Below, in pieces: positions 12,501-24,900 of a stretch of 64,000 nucleotides of DNA. Below the pieces are notes generated by a model. It was not told where the DNA came from. It saw only the letters and a list, made by a program, of their open reading frames with translations, and did no database searches. The stretch is from Pempheris klunzingeri. Lineage: Eukaryota > Chordata > Actinopteri > Acropomatiformes > Pempheridae. Numbering within the stretch: position 1 is the stretch's first letter; every line of letters starts with the position of its first letter. The position numbers and the translations under genes were made by a program. The stretch is taken from NCBI RefSeq assembly GCF_042242105.1, contig NC_092029.1, positions 14,680,885 through 14,744,884 on the forward strand, in the 5' to 3' direction.

Positions 12501-14443
12501 CAACAGCATGGTGGAAAACCTGAGTCTGGACATGAAGGCCAGGCGGCAGACGCTCATCACCGAGAGGAAAGGTGAGAGGTGCGTTACCTGCATTAGTCAT
12601 TAGTGTCCGACATGAACTGGGTGTATACATATTTTTATTTATGTTTATTAATTTACCAATTTTTACAGAAAAAAATATTTATAACAGTATGACAGTATCA
12701 CTCAATCGGGATCACACTAAAGTTACCACATGGGTGGCCCATATAGTATTAATAACTGACTGCTGGTGTACTTACTGGAAACGGTGTGCAGTGTGGATTT
12801 CTGTAAAAGAAATGTGGTTTTTCAAGGTGTCTGAAGGGTATTTACACCCACTGCTTCAGCCTGTGTCAGCTTAATAAATAGACGTGCTCCCTAGTGGAGG
12901 GGCAGGGGTGGGTGGTCCTGAGTGTGGAGCACAGTGAGAAATTCAGACACAAGGTGGCAGCAAAATGAGGCTGATCTCGTGTCTTTTCTGTCTGTAGTGA
13001 CCGTTACAGTGAAAATTAATTCTACATAAAAGGCCAAACGGCTGTGTGTAGCTTTGAAATAGTCCTGCTATGAATATTAGATGTCACCGTGATGAAATTG
13101 AGCTTAGATGCCTCTGATAAATACAAGTGGAAAAGCAAAATGTATGTGCTGCACTTAGCAAGTCTATTCAAGTTTATTGATTTGAATGAAGATACAAAGC
13201 TGCACCATTTTTAGCAGGATCGGGTTGCCAGACTTGCTAGGTCTGGAAACCAAATATTTGTGGACTACAAAGGAGTGACTAATCAAAACCAGCAGGCAAT
13301 GTGGTCTGATTGAGCTCACTCATGGTGCACATAGTCTTTCCTGATTTTCTACACATGGTAGCAAAGTTTTGATTTAATTGTTATTGTAGAAAAATAACAG
13401 GCTTTGAGGACCAGGGCCATCACACGTGTTCTCCTCGTGTAGATTTAAAAAGGTCTGGCCCAGGATGCCCAGTTTGCTTTTAAAAGATCGGTCTGGTGAT
13501 ATTTTTTATTTCTTGTCAACAAATACCATAAAAAGAACAAAAACAACCATGGAGTGATTATTTTTGATTAAGTTTTTTGTTTTTTTTCTGTGTTGCAAAG
13601 CATGATGCAGGTTATTCCACTATGGGCACAGTCGTTTACTTTGAGTCAATCCCACTTATGCAGTGCTGCAGCAAATACTCACTTGAGCACTAAATGCGTA
13701 CTCATCCGCAGCTGAAAATAGTCCCCAACAAATTCTACTTCTGTGTGAGTGGCGTTGTCTGAAAGCAACTGTGTTCAGCTGTTTTCAGGTTGTACACAAT
13801 GAGGAGGGAGCGTATGCGGTCGCTTGCAGCCACCTAGAGAAATAGTGCTGCACCCCGAGTACTTTTTTTCAATTTTTTAAGCACTCCATTTTTTTTTGTG
13901 CAGCCACTCGGAGCAATTCTAGTTGAAAATCTCATATTATAGATGGAGAGACTCATCACCCTGGAAGCCATGAAGATGTGTTTTCATTGAATTGAATTTC
14001 CTCAAGCGGCCACAGACAAGGTAGGAATGTAAAAATGTACAGAGAGACGAATTGTTGGTTTTAACCTCTATGTGGCATTTTTGTTGGTGATAAGAAAAAT
14101 GTAGAATAACGTCGGCTTTGCGTTTTAAAGTCTTGAAAGTGGCCCAAGGGGAAGATGCTGTTCTTTCAGATGTCTGTAAATAGAAACTCACTGCTTCCTT
14201 TTTCTGTGTTTTCTAGCAGCAGACTCGGCTCAGGTGATGGTGATCCACGACGACGACGACGACGACGACGACAGCAGCAGCAGCAGCAGGAGCAGGAGCA
14301 GCGACAGTGACGGCAGTATGGTGTCCATAGACAGCAGCCCCAGCTCTGTGGTCTCCGTGGACACAGACAGCAGCATCCACTTGGACTCCAGCCCGTCATA
14401 CAGCGGATACTCTGATGAGAGCGTTGATGAGTTTGAGGATTAG
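9567..14443 (+). CDS. rnf8: E3 ubiquitin-protein ligase RNF8 (FHA-RING)
   Basis: Nine coding exons: 9567-9689, 9924-10052, 10263-10690, 11388-11595, 11737-11799, 11942-12031, 12124-12231, 12367-12571 and 14217-14443; 1581 nt, 526 aa. The FHA domain occupies about residues 22-115, with ITIGRG, SRLHC and SLNGVW as phosphothreonine-pocket landmarks. A coiled coil follows from about 228 to 370. The C3HC4 RING uses C375, C378, C390, H392, C395, C398, C409 and C412, all present. In the family the FHA domain reads phospho-MDC1 at DNA breaks and the RING works with UBC13 to build ubiquitin chains that recruit 53BP1 and BRCA1. Unlike human RNF8 (485 aa, as I recall), a 74-residue acidic serine-rich tail follows the RING region. 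ATG 9567 is chosen because the ATG at 9557 is followed at once by a stop. Confidence 0.96.
13638..13799 (+). repeat. Interspersed repeat family B, copy 1 (rnf8 intron 8)
   Basis: Shares with 41166-41317 the landmarks TTTGAGTCAATCC, ATCCGCAGCT(G/A)AAAATAGTCCCC, AGCAAAT/ACAAAT and, at the right end, CAGCTGTTTCAGG, in the same order over about 155 bp. No coding capacity. Probably a short non-autonomous element; its ends were not resolved. Confidence 0.6.
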
Positions 14444-14640
14444 CCCCGTTCTCCTGTGGGCTGTGATGTGAAGTGGACTTTTTTGTGTTGAGGCATTACC
14501 CGCGAACGTTTCTGGGAACTTTAAGATAACTCGATAAGTTTGGTCTCATCATGAGTCCAGTAACTAGATCCAGCAAAGGTTTATGTTTTTCTTTTTGTAA
14601 AATGACCAGTTGTCTTATTGTCTTTATTTGCAACAAAAAG

Positions 14641-14646
14641 AATAAA
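14641..14646 (+). promoter_or_regulatory. rnf8 poly(A) signal
   Basis: AATAAA 197 nt after the rnf8 stop codon, in a suitable AT-rich context. Confidence 0.6.
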
Positions 14647-15811
14647 GTTTCTTCCTATGCATCTTCACTATCCTCTCGTTTATTCATTGTATTTCTGGTT
14701 CTAAGAAGCAAGGAAACCTTAAAAATTACAAGTCTCACCTACCACAGATAGTGAAAGTGTTCTGAAATGATGTCTGACAAGCCACGTTTGCCTTTTTATT
14801 AAAAATACAACAATTTGACAATTTAGAAAGCAAAAACATGGCAGTATCATTTCAGGAACACACGATAAACTATTATGCAAAACTATTGCTGTGGTCCTTT
14901 AATCCATTATCTCTGTGGTTCTATGGGCGGACTAAAAAACGAGAACTTTTTACATTTTCTTTTATTTCATTGTTTCATTCAGCGATGCCCTACTTCCAGT
15001 TGTGCCCACCTGGGAGTTGGCCGGCCTGGCACACAAGCTGTGCGGTGCTTGGTGCTTTGCTGAAAGGCTCCTGGGCTGAAAAAAAGGAAAAGCATTATTA
15101 ATCACTCCCACTGGCAACACTCCAAAGTTTACATCATATCTCTCTGGTCCTGACTGGCATAAACAAACAACTGAACGTTTTCACCTCGTTCGAAAAACTC
15201 AGCAAGTTATGAGCTTGTACAGTTATTTGACTTTAATTATTTTATGTAACAATAAAAGCTGATTGGCATGGTCGGGATCTGAAAAATTAGGAGATCATTA
15301 AAAACTTTATTACACACAATATTACACATTCAGATCTGCATATCAACAATGGAGTGGGTGTCGGATTTAAAAACTCATTTTCATCTTAGAAAGAAACTCT
15401 TCATTTTGCTTTAACCTTTCGTCTTTTGGTAATTACACATACGCCATGTCGCCTAGCAACTAATGCAACAGCTCCTTGGGCTCCAAAGCAAACGGAAGTG
15501 TGGCGGCACCGGCCTCAACAGGCAGTCTCCATGCTGTGGGTAGATGTTGGTTTTGGTGCTGCGTTTTTACACGAGAGGACTAAAGGCTTTAATTGTGCCA
15601 TAAATAATCACTGCATGTATTCAGTTCTCCAATATCCACATCAAACAGCCTGCACTAACCAAGATGTGAGAGCCAGTATCCTGCTGTGCTGTCAGGTTAT
15701 TTCCTGTTATTCTGAATTACTGGTTACATACAGGAGCATTTAAACGTTCAAACCTTTTTAGTTCTTGAGAAAGTCTTGGAGGAACTTTATAATTCGATGC
15801 TGAATAAGATT

Positions 15812-15925
15812 AATGATGGCTGAGTTCCATTTAGCTGCTTCGGTTTCAGGGTTCTCGTGTTGCCTCACTGTCATGGCTCACTGGGAATAGAATGGAGCCA
15901 CTTTTATTGCTCCTAGTGACGTGTG
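15812..15925 (+). repeat. Interspersed repeat family A, copy 1
   Basis: AATGATGGCT...TTCCATTTAGCTG...CATGGCTCACTGGGA...GGAGCC recurs in the same order at 43628-43745 in the window. Ends are approximate and the family is not named. Confidence 0.5.
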
Positions 15926-18472
15926 CTTTTTTTTCTGCTTAGTCTGCGCCACTCAGCCTCAACTACAAGTTTCTCTAAGAGACTTTAAAGTGACATTCTT
16001 AATAATACATGTTTGTGTGATGGCTGCTTTGTGTGACTGAATTTTCTAGACAACATTAGATTTAATTTGTTAAAAGTCTGTCTTGTAAAGAAAACTTAAT
16101 AAGAATTCCTGTAAAAATAAACCCTAACTTCATTCTCCATTTATGATGAGCTGCATGCTTGCTTGCATGTAAACTTCACATCATTTTGTAAGTTTAACTC
16201 ATCGTCTGCACTGACTAAAAGACAAATAATCAGGGCTTCACCTGCTGTATAGAAAGGGGTAATGGCCTCTTGGAATTTGGGTGTTTCAGCCATTTTGGTG
16301 GAGTTTCTATTCTACAATTATAATTCAGAATGATTCCATTACTTTTAGGCCCAGAATACTTAATTTGACTACTTGTAAGTCAACAAAATACATAAATGAC
16401 TCATCCAATTATATTCCTTGTAGTACAAACAAGGGTTTAAACCTCATAAAGCCCATTGAACTTGCAGAAAATATTAATAAAATATGAAAAATTCAAAGAC
16501 TCCTTTTTTGTGGCCAAAATTTCTGGAAGTGGGACCACTGCATGGACTATTTACATTACTGTGGCTATGACCCTGTGTATTATTAGTACAAAATTCTTTC
16601 CAGTAACCTTCCCACCAACTTACTGATACATACAGAGATCATTTCTAAATAATGTGTGACAGCTGAGTCATGCTGCCGCATGCCCAAGACATCAGGATGC
16701 CAAGCTGATCGGAGAACCTGTGCAGCTCTCATTGGGTGCAGATTCAGGGACACCCAACACCGTGATTCATCCTGCAGTGACTCTACAGTGCTGAGTGCAC
16801 TGGAACAGCAGCTCACAGAGGGAGTTTGCCTCCCGCGCTGGGGATGGCTGATGTCACGCCAGTCCATTAAAGCCAGAGCACGAGGGAAGCGTGTGTCTGT
16901 CAGGCCGCATTACATGAGGACGACAGTGATGGACGGCCTCGGGGCTACAGTTGGAGCCTCTCGTTCCTCCGTCCAACCCTCCACCGGACTCCTGGAGCAA
17001 ACTTATGTTGCCAGTAACAGCCATCTCTCTCTTTCTCTCTCTCTCTCTCTCCACATGGGAATCAGTTTTTGTTGCATCATGTACCTGCCTCCATCCAGGG
17101 GTGGTCATGTGAAAAATTTCCCCAGATAACCAGCTGACATAAATGATAAAAGTGGCTTGGATTTGAACTGGATTTTGTTGGTTGGACAAAACAGGTTTTG
17201 TCAACATGGATTTTGGAACAATTAAGTATTCTTAATTATTTCTGACATGCTATAAGCAAACAACTACTTGATAAATCTATAATTTAATCAACAGATTAAT
17301 CAATAACAAAAATAAGCACTAGTTAGAGTCCTACCATTATATGATTATAGTCAAATTAACAAAATGTTGACAATGTTGATTCCCTGTAATTTGATTTGCC
17401 TGTCACCTTTAAAGGAAGCATAATTTTAATTTATCAGTGATTCTCTACAGTAGATTTGGTTGGGGAACATGAAAAACCATACTTACAGTATATTTCACTT
17501 ATTTTACACAGTATTTAACCACAGTCAAGACTCTTACTCTTACAGTGGCATTTACTGATTTGTGACCTCCTACTCCGTAGCTGTGCACCTGCTTTCTGTT
17601 GCTCTTGTTTGTAACGTAAGAAAGATGAATTCATTCCAGCATGCTCTCATCCAAAAGGCCCACGGTCCATATCCGTAGTCCATCTGCCAGCTTTGTAGAA
17701 CCCAAATGGTCTTCACAGCGTGATCAGGCTGAACGCTGCAGCAGCTCCTGCACACAACTTCCTGCAACACAGATGTCACACAGACCTAAAAACACACTCA
17801 CTCAGCGCCCATGTCAGTGCTCCTATTGCATCTGATTTATCTCCAACTGTTAAAATATGACTCCTGTATTAAATGATGTATAGACAATAATATATTGTGG
17901 GTAGTTTGAAATGACTGGTTTTTAGAATAGAGTGCAAAATATTGCAGTAAAGCAGCATATGGAGGGGCATCTGTCTAGCCTTCTGACATGATTTAAACTT
18001 TTTTCATTTTTTATATCAAACTAATCAATTAATCTAACACTCCTCCTACATGGCCAAATCCCCCCACGAATATGTCAGGGTTTTTTTTAATGTTGCTATG
18101 TTTAAAGTAGTTGTTAGACAATATACAATTTTCCTCACATTTTCCACATCAACATAAAATCATTCATATGTTTCACACAGATGCACTTCAGCACATTATA
18201 TCACACATACAGAGAATGAACATGGGGAAACCGTATGTTGCATTCGCTGAAGGTCGGAAATTCTTCTTTTCTCACAGTAAAATACATACAAAGATGTCAT
18301 GGATTCACAATTCTGTCAAGAAAATTCGCAATCTTTCAGGTTTTCAGTCACGGTAAATTCAAAAACATTAGATAGTTTCAGCAATTTTATCCTCGAAGTA
18401 CACCGCTTTTTAGACGTCCAGGGTAGAGTGTTCAAATTTCCTGGCTTAGTGAAAGGAAGTTAAGAGCGTCCT

Positions 18473-18486
18473 GTTACCAAGGGAAC
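18473..18486 (+). promoter_or_regulatory. X-box (RFX-type) motif upstream of tcte1
   Basis: GTTACC-AA-GGGAAC fits the RFX consensus GTNRCC(N0-3)RGYAAC with one mismatch. It lies about 410 bp upstream of the tcte1 ATG. A second partial motif, GTCACGGTAAC, is at 18522-18532. RFX factors drive genes for motile cilia, which suits this neighbour. Confidence 0.55.
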
Positions 18487-18894
18487 GGATGAAGCCCAGA
18501 CCAGCGCGCCGCAGGTATAATGTCACGGTAACGATTAAACATTGAGTTATTTGTTTGTAACTAAACGGATACACATTCAATGTCTGTTAATTTACCTTTT
18601 TTTAATGCTTCATTGGGTAGCTGGAGTAGGAAGCTAGCCGCACTTTAGCTAACGTGCTTTACAGTTTTGGCTAGCAGCAGAATGTTTAACGTTATAGCAA
18701 CATGTTGGCGTTAGCTAATGCTCATAATGCTAGTTAGCTAAATTCCAGCAACAATTTATGCATGTATTAAACAAACTATCATCACATAAACGCAGCAGAA
18801 AACACGCGAGAATACGTCTACAATTGCTGGGATGTGCCACTTTTCACGTGTTCAATGTTTTAAGGAGAGGATAATCTACAAAAACCCAGCAACA

Positions 18895-21800
18895 ATGTCA
18901 AGGTGCCTTTATCCTGGAGGAGCCAGCTTCAATCCAGCTGAAGACCACAGAATCGTGAGGAGGGTCATCGCTGAGGATCCAGACTGGACCCTGGCTTTAG
19001 TGCCTTGTTTATCAAACCTCTGTCTGCAAACCATCGTTAGAAACTTTGAGGGTATGCTCTTGTTTTCACTGCCATTATTACAGTCACACACTTTTACACA
19101 TTCACTTATCATATGAATGGAAGACTATGCAAAACTTGAACTTGTTACAGAGAAACCCATATTTGAAGAGCTGACACCCATCCAGAAAGGCTTTGTGGAG
19201 GAGAGACTGTCCGTTTCCCTCCACCTGCATGTGACAGCCAACTTGATCGGCGATGGTGTCTACTGGAAGAGGTGCTGCCAGCAGCGGTGGGACATTTGTG
19301 ACGTCTCAGATTATGGCCACGACTGGAAAAGAATGTTCTTCGAGAGGCACATGGAGAACGCTATTGAGCTTTTCATCCCAGGTGTAACAGAGCCAAAGAC
19401 AGTTCTGGAGATGGTGCCTCTTTGTAAGAACTATATCAAGAGGCTGGACATCTCCCAACTCCTGCCGCCGATCAAGGAGCCTCAGAAGGAGGAAGAGGAA
19501 TATGGCTCAGAGTTGGCAAGTGACAACGAGTATGACAGACAGTGTATGGACCATTTTGACTTTAGCATCTTGCTCAACAAGCTGACGAACCTGGAAGAGC
19601 TCCATCTGGTTTACAGGGTCAAGCAATGTGGTATGAACTTCGAATGGATCATGTTTGAGATGACTGACAAAGATTGTGAGTCCCTCGCCAAGGCCCTGAA
19701 GTCTTGTAAGGCTTTGAAGGTGAATATTGATTCCTCCTCAGTGGTTTGTGGCATGCTGCCATTTTGTTGCTCTGCATCTGTGCAAAGTGGGGCGCCCGAT
19801 TGTCTGGAGATTGTTTGTTGTAATCCAGCACTTCTGGCTTTCTACAAAGCATCATTTACAGACATTTTACAGCCCCTGATGTCATGAAACAGAACAATTG
19901 TTGTTGGCACTACCCAAGCATTAAATTCATGCCCTATTTACATCAAAGAAAAGACAGCAGAGCCTCTGGCTGCAACCTAAATAAGTCACTATTTGACACA
20001 ACATTTTTGTCACATTAATTTTTGTACTGCAGGAGAACGTGTCATATATTGGCTACTGTTTCCTGTAGTATGTTATGGGCAATGCTTATCTGTTGCTTAC
20101 TTGTTAGATAACACAACTTGTTGATTGCCTCATTGTTCAATTAGCTAATTATTTCAGCATGAGTTGATATTTCTTGATTTACCTACTACTTAATTTCACA
20201 TTATATAAAGCATGGCCCCTCACTGTTTTGTGTTGCTTGCATCTAAATCGCATTAACGGTCAGAAAAAAGGACAAAGGCAGTTGTTTTCTGTGCTCTTTC
20301 TCACTCGTACTCAATATGTTCTTGCTAATCTACGTAGTACACTGTTTCTACAGCTTCTTAGGCTCCATCAAAGCCACCTTGATGACAAAAAGTGCCGGCT
20401 GCTGGCGAAATACCTTTTGGACCACCCGTCCCTGAGGGAGCTCGACTTTTCTCACAACCTGATCGGAGACAGAGGAGCCAGGGCCGTCGGCAAGTTGCTC
20501 ACCAGGAGTAAACTGGAGACCCTGAACATGTGTGACAACACTATTAGAGGCCCGGGAGCCAAAGCAATAGCTCATGCTTTGTCAAAAAACTCCACCCTTT
20601 TGTCACTCAACCTGCGCCTCAACCGTTTGAGAGACGAGGGCGGTCAGGCTATTGGCAAGGCCTTACTGAACAACAGCACCCTGCTTCACCTGCACTTGGG
20701 AGGCAATGAGGTGACGGGGCTCACTGCCATCGCACTGTCGAAAGTGTTGGTTCAGAATAACACCATAAGGAGCATCAATCTCTCCTGCAACAACCTGGGT
20801 GTGGTAAGTAACTGGCTGTTCTTAGATCCTTACTACCAGGGCGGAATGAATATGAATTTTTCCCTGTGGGTGATGCCTCGTTGAAAAAAATAGCAGAAAA
20901 TCACCGATTCCATCTCATAAAATATGGCCATTTGCTGGTTTCTCATTCTTTTATTATAATAAACTTGATATTTTGGGGGTTTTAGACAATTGAGTTTTTG
21001 GTATGTCAACTTGTGCAGTTGAAAATGTTACTTACATATTTCACAACTTTCTGACATTTTATCTGCAAAATGATTAATTAAGAAAGTAATTGGCAGATTA
21101 CTTGACAATGAAAATAGTCTATGCATGAATAAAAAAAATGTTTTCAAAAAGAGGAGACGATGGAAGAATTGAGGCATAAACATTGTAAATTATCTTTTAA
21201 GATATTGTTGTGTAAAATGTTATCAGGGGAAACACTGGGTTCCTTTGAAACACCGGATTTTCTTCACCTCCAAAGCATGCATTGCCCCTGTATTGAAAGT
21301 AACAGACAGAATAGCTCAGGACAAGGATTTTCAATTATTCATTAGACGTGTGTAGAAAACATGCAATAATGGAAAGCTAAGTAAGTGTTGTTTCCCCATG
21401 AGAGGCAGATCAGATTTTTCCTCTGCTCATGCTTTCTCCTCTCCTCTGACTGAAATACACTGCGGAGGATCAAAAATCACCCACATAGCATAAATGCAAC
21501 GTGCAGTACCATCAATATCTGTGACCTTGTTCTATTCTTCACAGAAATAGAAATGCCTGTTTCAGACATAACAGTAAAACACTGGTTACACTCACAATAA
21601 GCAGTTTAGAAACTGTGAGCTATTTCAGGACTTGCCCAGGGGTGATTTTTCAAGGTTTTTTAAGACCTTTACAGGACCTCATCCTGTGATGTGTTCAACA
21701 TGGACATGCATCAGTGTTGAATGTGTGTTTTTCAGTGTTTGTTCTGCCCCTCCGCTGTGTGTGTGTGTGCAGGATGGAGGTAAAGCTCTGGAGGAGGCGA

Positions 21801-21946
21801 TGTCTCACAACACCAGCGTAACAGAATGTGATATCCGTCTGACGGATGTCGACGAGCAGAGAGTTTCATTCATTAACAAGGTGGTGTGGACCAACCAGAG
21901 TTTGGAACAAAAGAGACGTGCTCAAGAGAGTAAAAAAAAGAAGTAG
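18895..21946 (+). CDS. tcte1: T-complex-associated testis-expressed 1 / dynein regulatory complex subunit 5
   Basis: Four coding exons: 18895-19051, 19151-19719, 20354-20803 and 21773-21946, all phases in agreement, 449 aa (human about 500). An in-frame ATG at 18832 would add 21 residues; 18895 is chosen because the protein then starts MSRCLYPGG. The order RRVIAEDPDWTLALVP, VTANLI, YWKRCCQQRW and WKRMFFERH, then a leucine-rich repeat block from about residue 243 (LRELDFSHNLIGDRGARAV, LLSLNLRLNRLRDEGG, INLSCNNLGV), matches TCTE1. The family protein is a subunit of the nexin-dynein regulatory complex that ties outer doublet microtubules in motile cilia and sperm flagella. The start is shorter than in human, and other first exons cannot be excluded. 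Confidence 0.93.
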
Positions 21947-24900
21947 ACACTGACAGCTCCTTTTTGTAACACAAACTCGTCTTTATTAGTATTAATTACT
22001 CCTGTCATTCGTACTGAGTGTTACAGTAAGAGGAAAAATCGACCCCAGGATACTTAATGTTTGTCAGCTTTACATTTTTGAGTCCATATTGATATTGGAT
22101 AGTGTATATTTCTGATGTCCGCGGATTATTACCAGGGTGTCTTTGATATCCAGCCCCTCGTTACTGCTTTATGTATTAGTTTTGTAACCCTGTACTATAA
22201 TCATAACTTTATACAAAATAACATATGAAAAAACTACATGCACAAATCAGTGATTAAGCCATCGCTGAAATTCTTCGGAATGTGGCACCAATTGTCATAA
22301 AGTAATTTTTGACACATATCTTAGTGAGAATTTCAGTTTATTGAGGAGCCTTTTTTCCATTTTGATCCACAGATTTGGTATTCAGTCCTTATGTAACATC
22401 AAGGCCACATTGTGGTGGTGGATACAGATTTGTGTTTGTTTTTTTCACCTATAGCTTTTGGCTAATAGTATACTACAGTAGTAACACCTTTGCTAGGCAG
22501 CAACAAAACATCTTAAGTGCTAATTAATGTCACAATTTCCCTGTTAATCTTTTTTAACTATTTGTTTTCTAGAATCATATGAAGAGAGACAAGCTATCAA
22601 TAATCACTATCAATAATCACTCAATAATTTTCTTTAAAAAAGAAAATCTGTGCACCTGGTCCTAAATCAGTCAAATGACACTAACTACTCAGTTAGATAA
22701 AGGTGTATCAAATGTGATTTAAAAATGTAAAAATGGGTTTAAAGGGGAACAAAATGCATTCAAAATAGCAAATTAAAAGCAGCACAAAGAATGCAGTTGG
22801 CTGTGTTGCCTACAACAGATTGTATTGCCATTCGACAAACTCATCATTTCACATGTGCACATCAAAAACGTCCCTGCTTCAGTTACCTCTGAGAGTGTGT
22901 GACACATTCAGCTAAGCACAAGATCCACATCGACAGTCACTCTGACCTCCCGTCACTATTTTATTTACAGTAAAAATCCTTTCTGCCCCACAGTCTTCAA
23001 AAAAGTCCACAGAATTATTTAAATATAAAAAGACGAAGCCCAGAGCATTCTCGAGTGAAGGACTACACATCATAACAATCTAATCTACACAGGATAAAGG
23101 GTTCAGTGCTTTGCATGACAGAAGCCTTTATATTAACAGTCATCTATGGAGGAAAAATGTCTAGTTATGAACCTTCTAGTGAGATTTATAACCCTTTTGA
23201 ATATGCCAAAATTTTTTGTCACTGCTGTTAGGTAAACATTGTACTGGTAAACACATTTTTCTACTCTTACACATGAAAATGTCTGGATATCACAGTGAAG
23301 CCATCTGAGAGGCTTGTTGGCTAATCGTGAATGAGAGAATGTGATGACTTCAGTAGAAAACGGTGAAGCAGTAAAATCCAAAATATATATACTAGTTATA
23401 CCTTTTAGTACATGTCCAATCGCTTGTGGAGTATGCATGCACTTCCTTGTGGACAGTACAGTACACATTTCTCTGCCTTCTGACCAGTGCATGCTGGGAT
23501 ATGAGCCCTTCATGACTCAGATTCATTTGTTTTCCTTTAGTTTGCGTTTCTAAAAAAGATGTTTAGATCGATACCGTTCTCATATCGGTTTGCTGAATAT
23601 AAGGCTGATACAGCCAGCAGCCTGTTAGCTATGCGTAGCTTACATTGGAAGCTGAGGAAACAGAAAGTGAGCTTTAGAGGTGCTGAGTTTGTTCAGACAG
23701 TCTTTATGCTAAGCTAAGCTAAGAGTCTCATATTCAAGAGTTCATATTTACCGTACAGACATTTGAGTGGTGCTGATCACCTCATCTAACCCTCCTCAAG
23801 AAGGTGAATAAGCGTATTTCATCTCCCAAAATGTCTTTAAAAATAAATAATTTCAGTTAAAGAGAGATCTCTATACATGAGTGTCATGAACACCAGGACC
23901 TGAATTCAGAGCTGGTTGCCCCAGCTGTTCGCCAGTTTAAAAGGTGGAGATTTACATGTAACCACAGCACATTTTTACAGACTAACTGCCAGGTGTAACT
24001 GAACCAACTGACCATACTAACTCCTCAATACATGATCTGTTTATATTTGAGGTGTAACAGAGGTGTTACGGTCAACATATATGACCTGACAATTGATTGA
24101 CATGCTGTTTGATAATGTATTAATGTGATTACATTTCACAAAAATAAGTCAATATACCTAAATTGGCTTACTAACTAATTTACGAATAGCTGGTGCAACC
24201 AACATCCTGGAGAGGAACAGATATCTATCCGTACCTTTCCCTTTGTTATCTGCAGCGGGAACATTAGTAATATCATGTTTGGTTCAACGTCCCGTGTTTG
24301 CAAACCCCTCATTTAAAAGAAATGATCCAGTTATTATGCCGTGATCCTCGCTGATGCCTTTGAGAAGCAAATTAAAATGTCTGCATATCTATGACTTGTT
24401 TTTGGATGTTGTTGCAAAACAGATTCTTTGCCCTGAACACTATCCTGAGTTTTAGGGGCTTGCATAGATGACCTGTGAGTAGTGAAAGCAGTTTAAAACA
24501 GTCCTTTGTTGAGGTTTGGTAGAATCAGTGTTTTTATCACGCCTCCCTCCCTTTGATTAATTTCCGTGGATTCTCTTCAGTAGTATTGCTATAAATATAA
24601 AGATATAAAGTCCGCAACTCCAAACTGAACACCACACATGGAATGTAATGAGTATGGCTAAATGGTCTGAAGTTACAGTACAAGCTCATTGTTGTGAAGA
24701 CAAGTTGTAACCGAAAGTAACACAAAATGCTCGACCATTGGTAAGATTCTCATATTCTCTGACATTTGAATGGTTTTCATGGTCTTTATGGTGGAAAGTG
24801 ATTCTTGCCAGTTTCTCTTCCACTGTGGGTCTCATGAGATGACAGCTGGTTTTTACATAAATATCTGCGTCTCTTGAACGAGATCTGTGCTGATTTTCAT

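Larger units (their letters stand above)
14444..18831. other. Spacer between rnf8 and tcte1
   Basis: After the rnf8 3' UTR there are about 4 kb without a recognisable coding exon. Long open frames here (such as 16656-17129) have no familiar motif and mixed composition. Contents I can name: a repeat A copy near 15812-15925, a TC microsatellite at 17024-17051, and the tcte1 promoter region from about 18400. Confidence 0.6.

Noticed and set aside
16656-17129. A 157-codon open frame in the rnf8-tcte1 spacer
   Set aside because: No familiar motif, includes a TC microsatellite (SLSLSLS), and an opposite-strand frame of similar length overlaps it. Chance is the simpler reading.
19720-19887. Continuation of tcte1 exon 2 to a stop at 19887
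   Set aside because: Similarity to TCTE1 ends at ALK, exactly at AAG|GTGAAT, and resumes in frame at 20354; the extension is intron.
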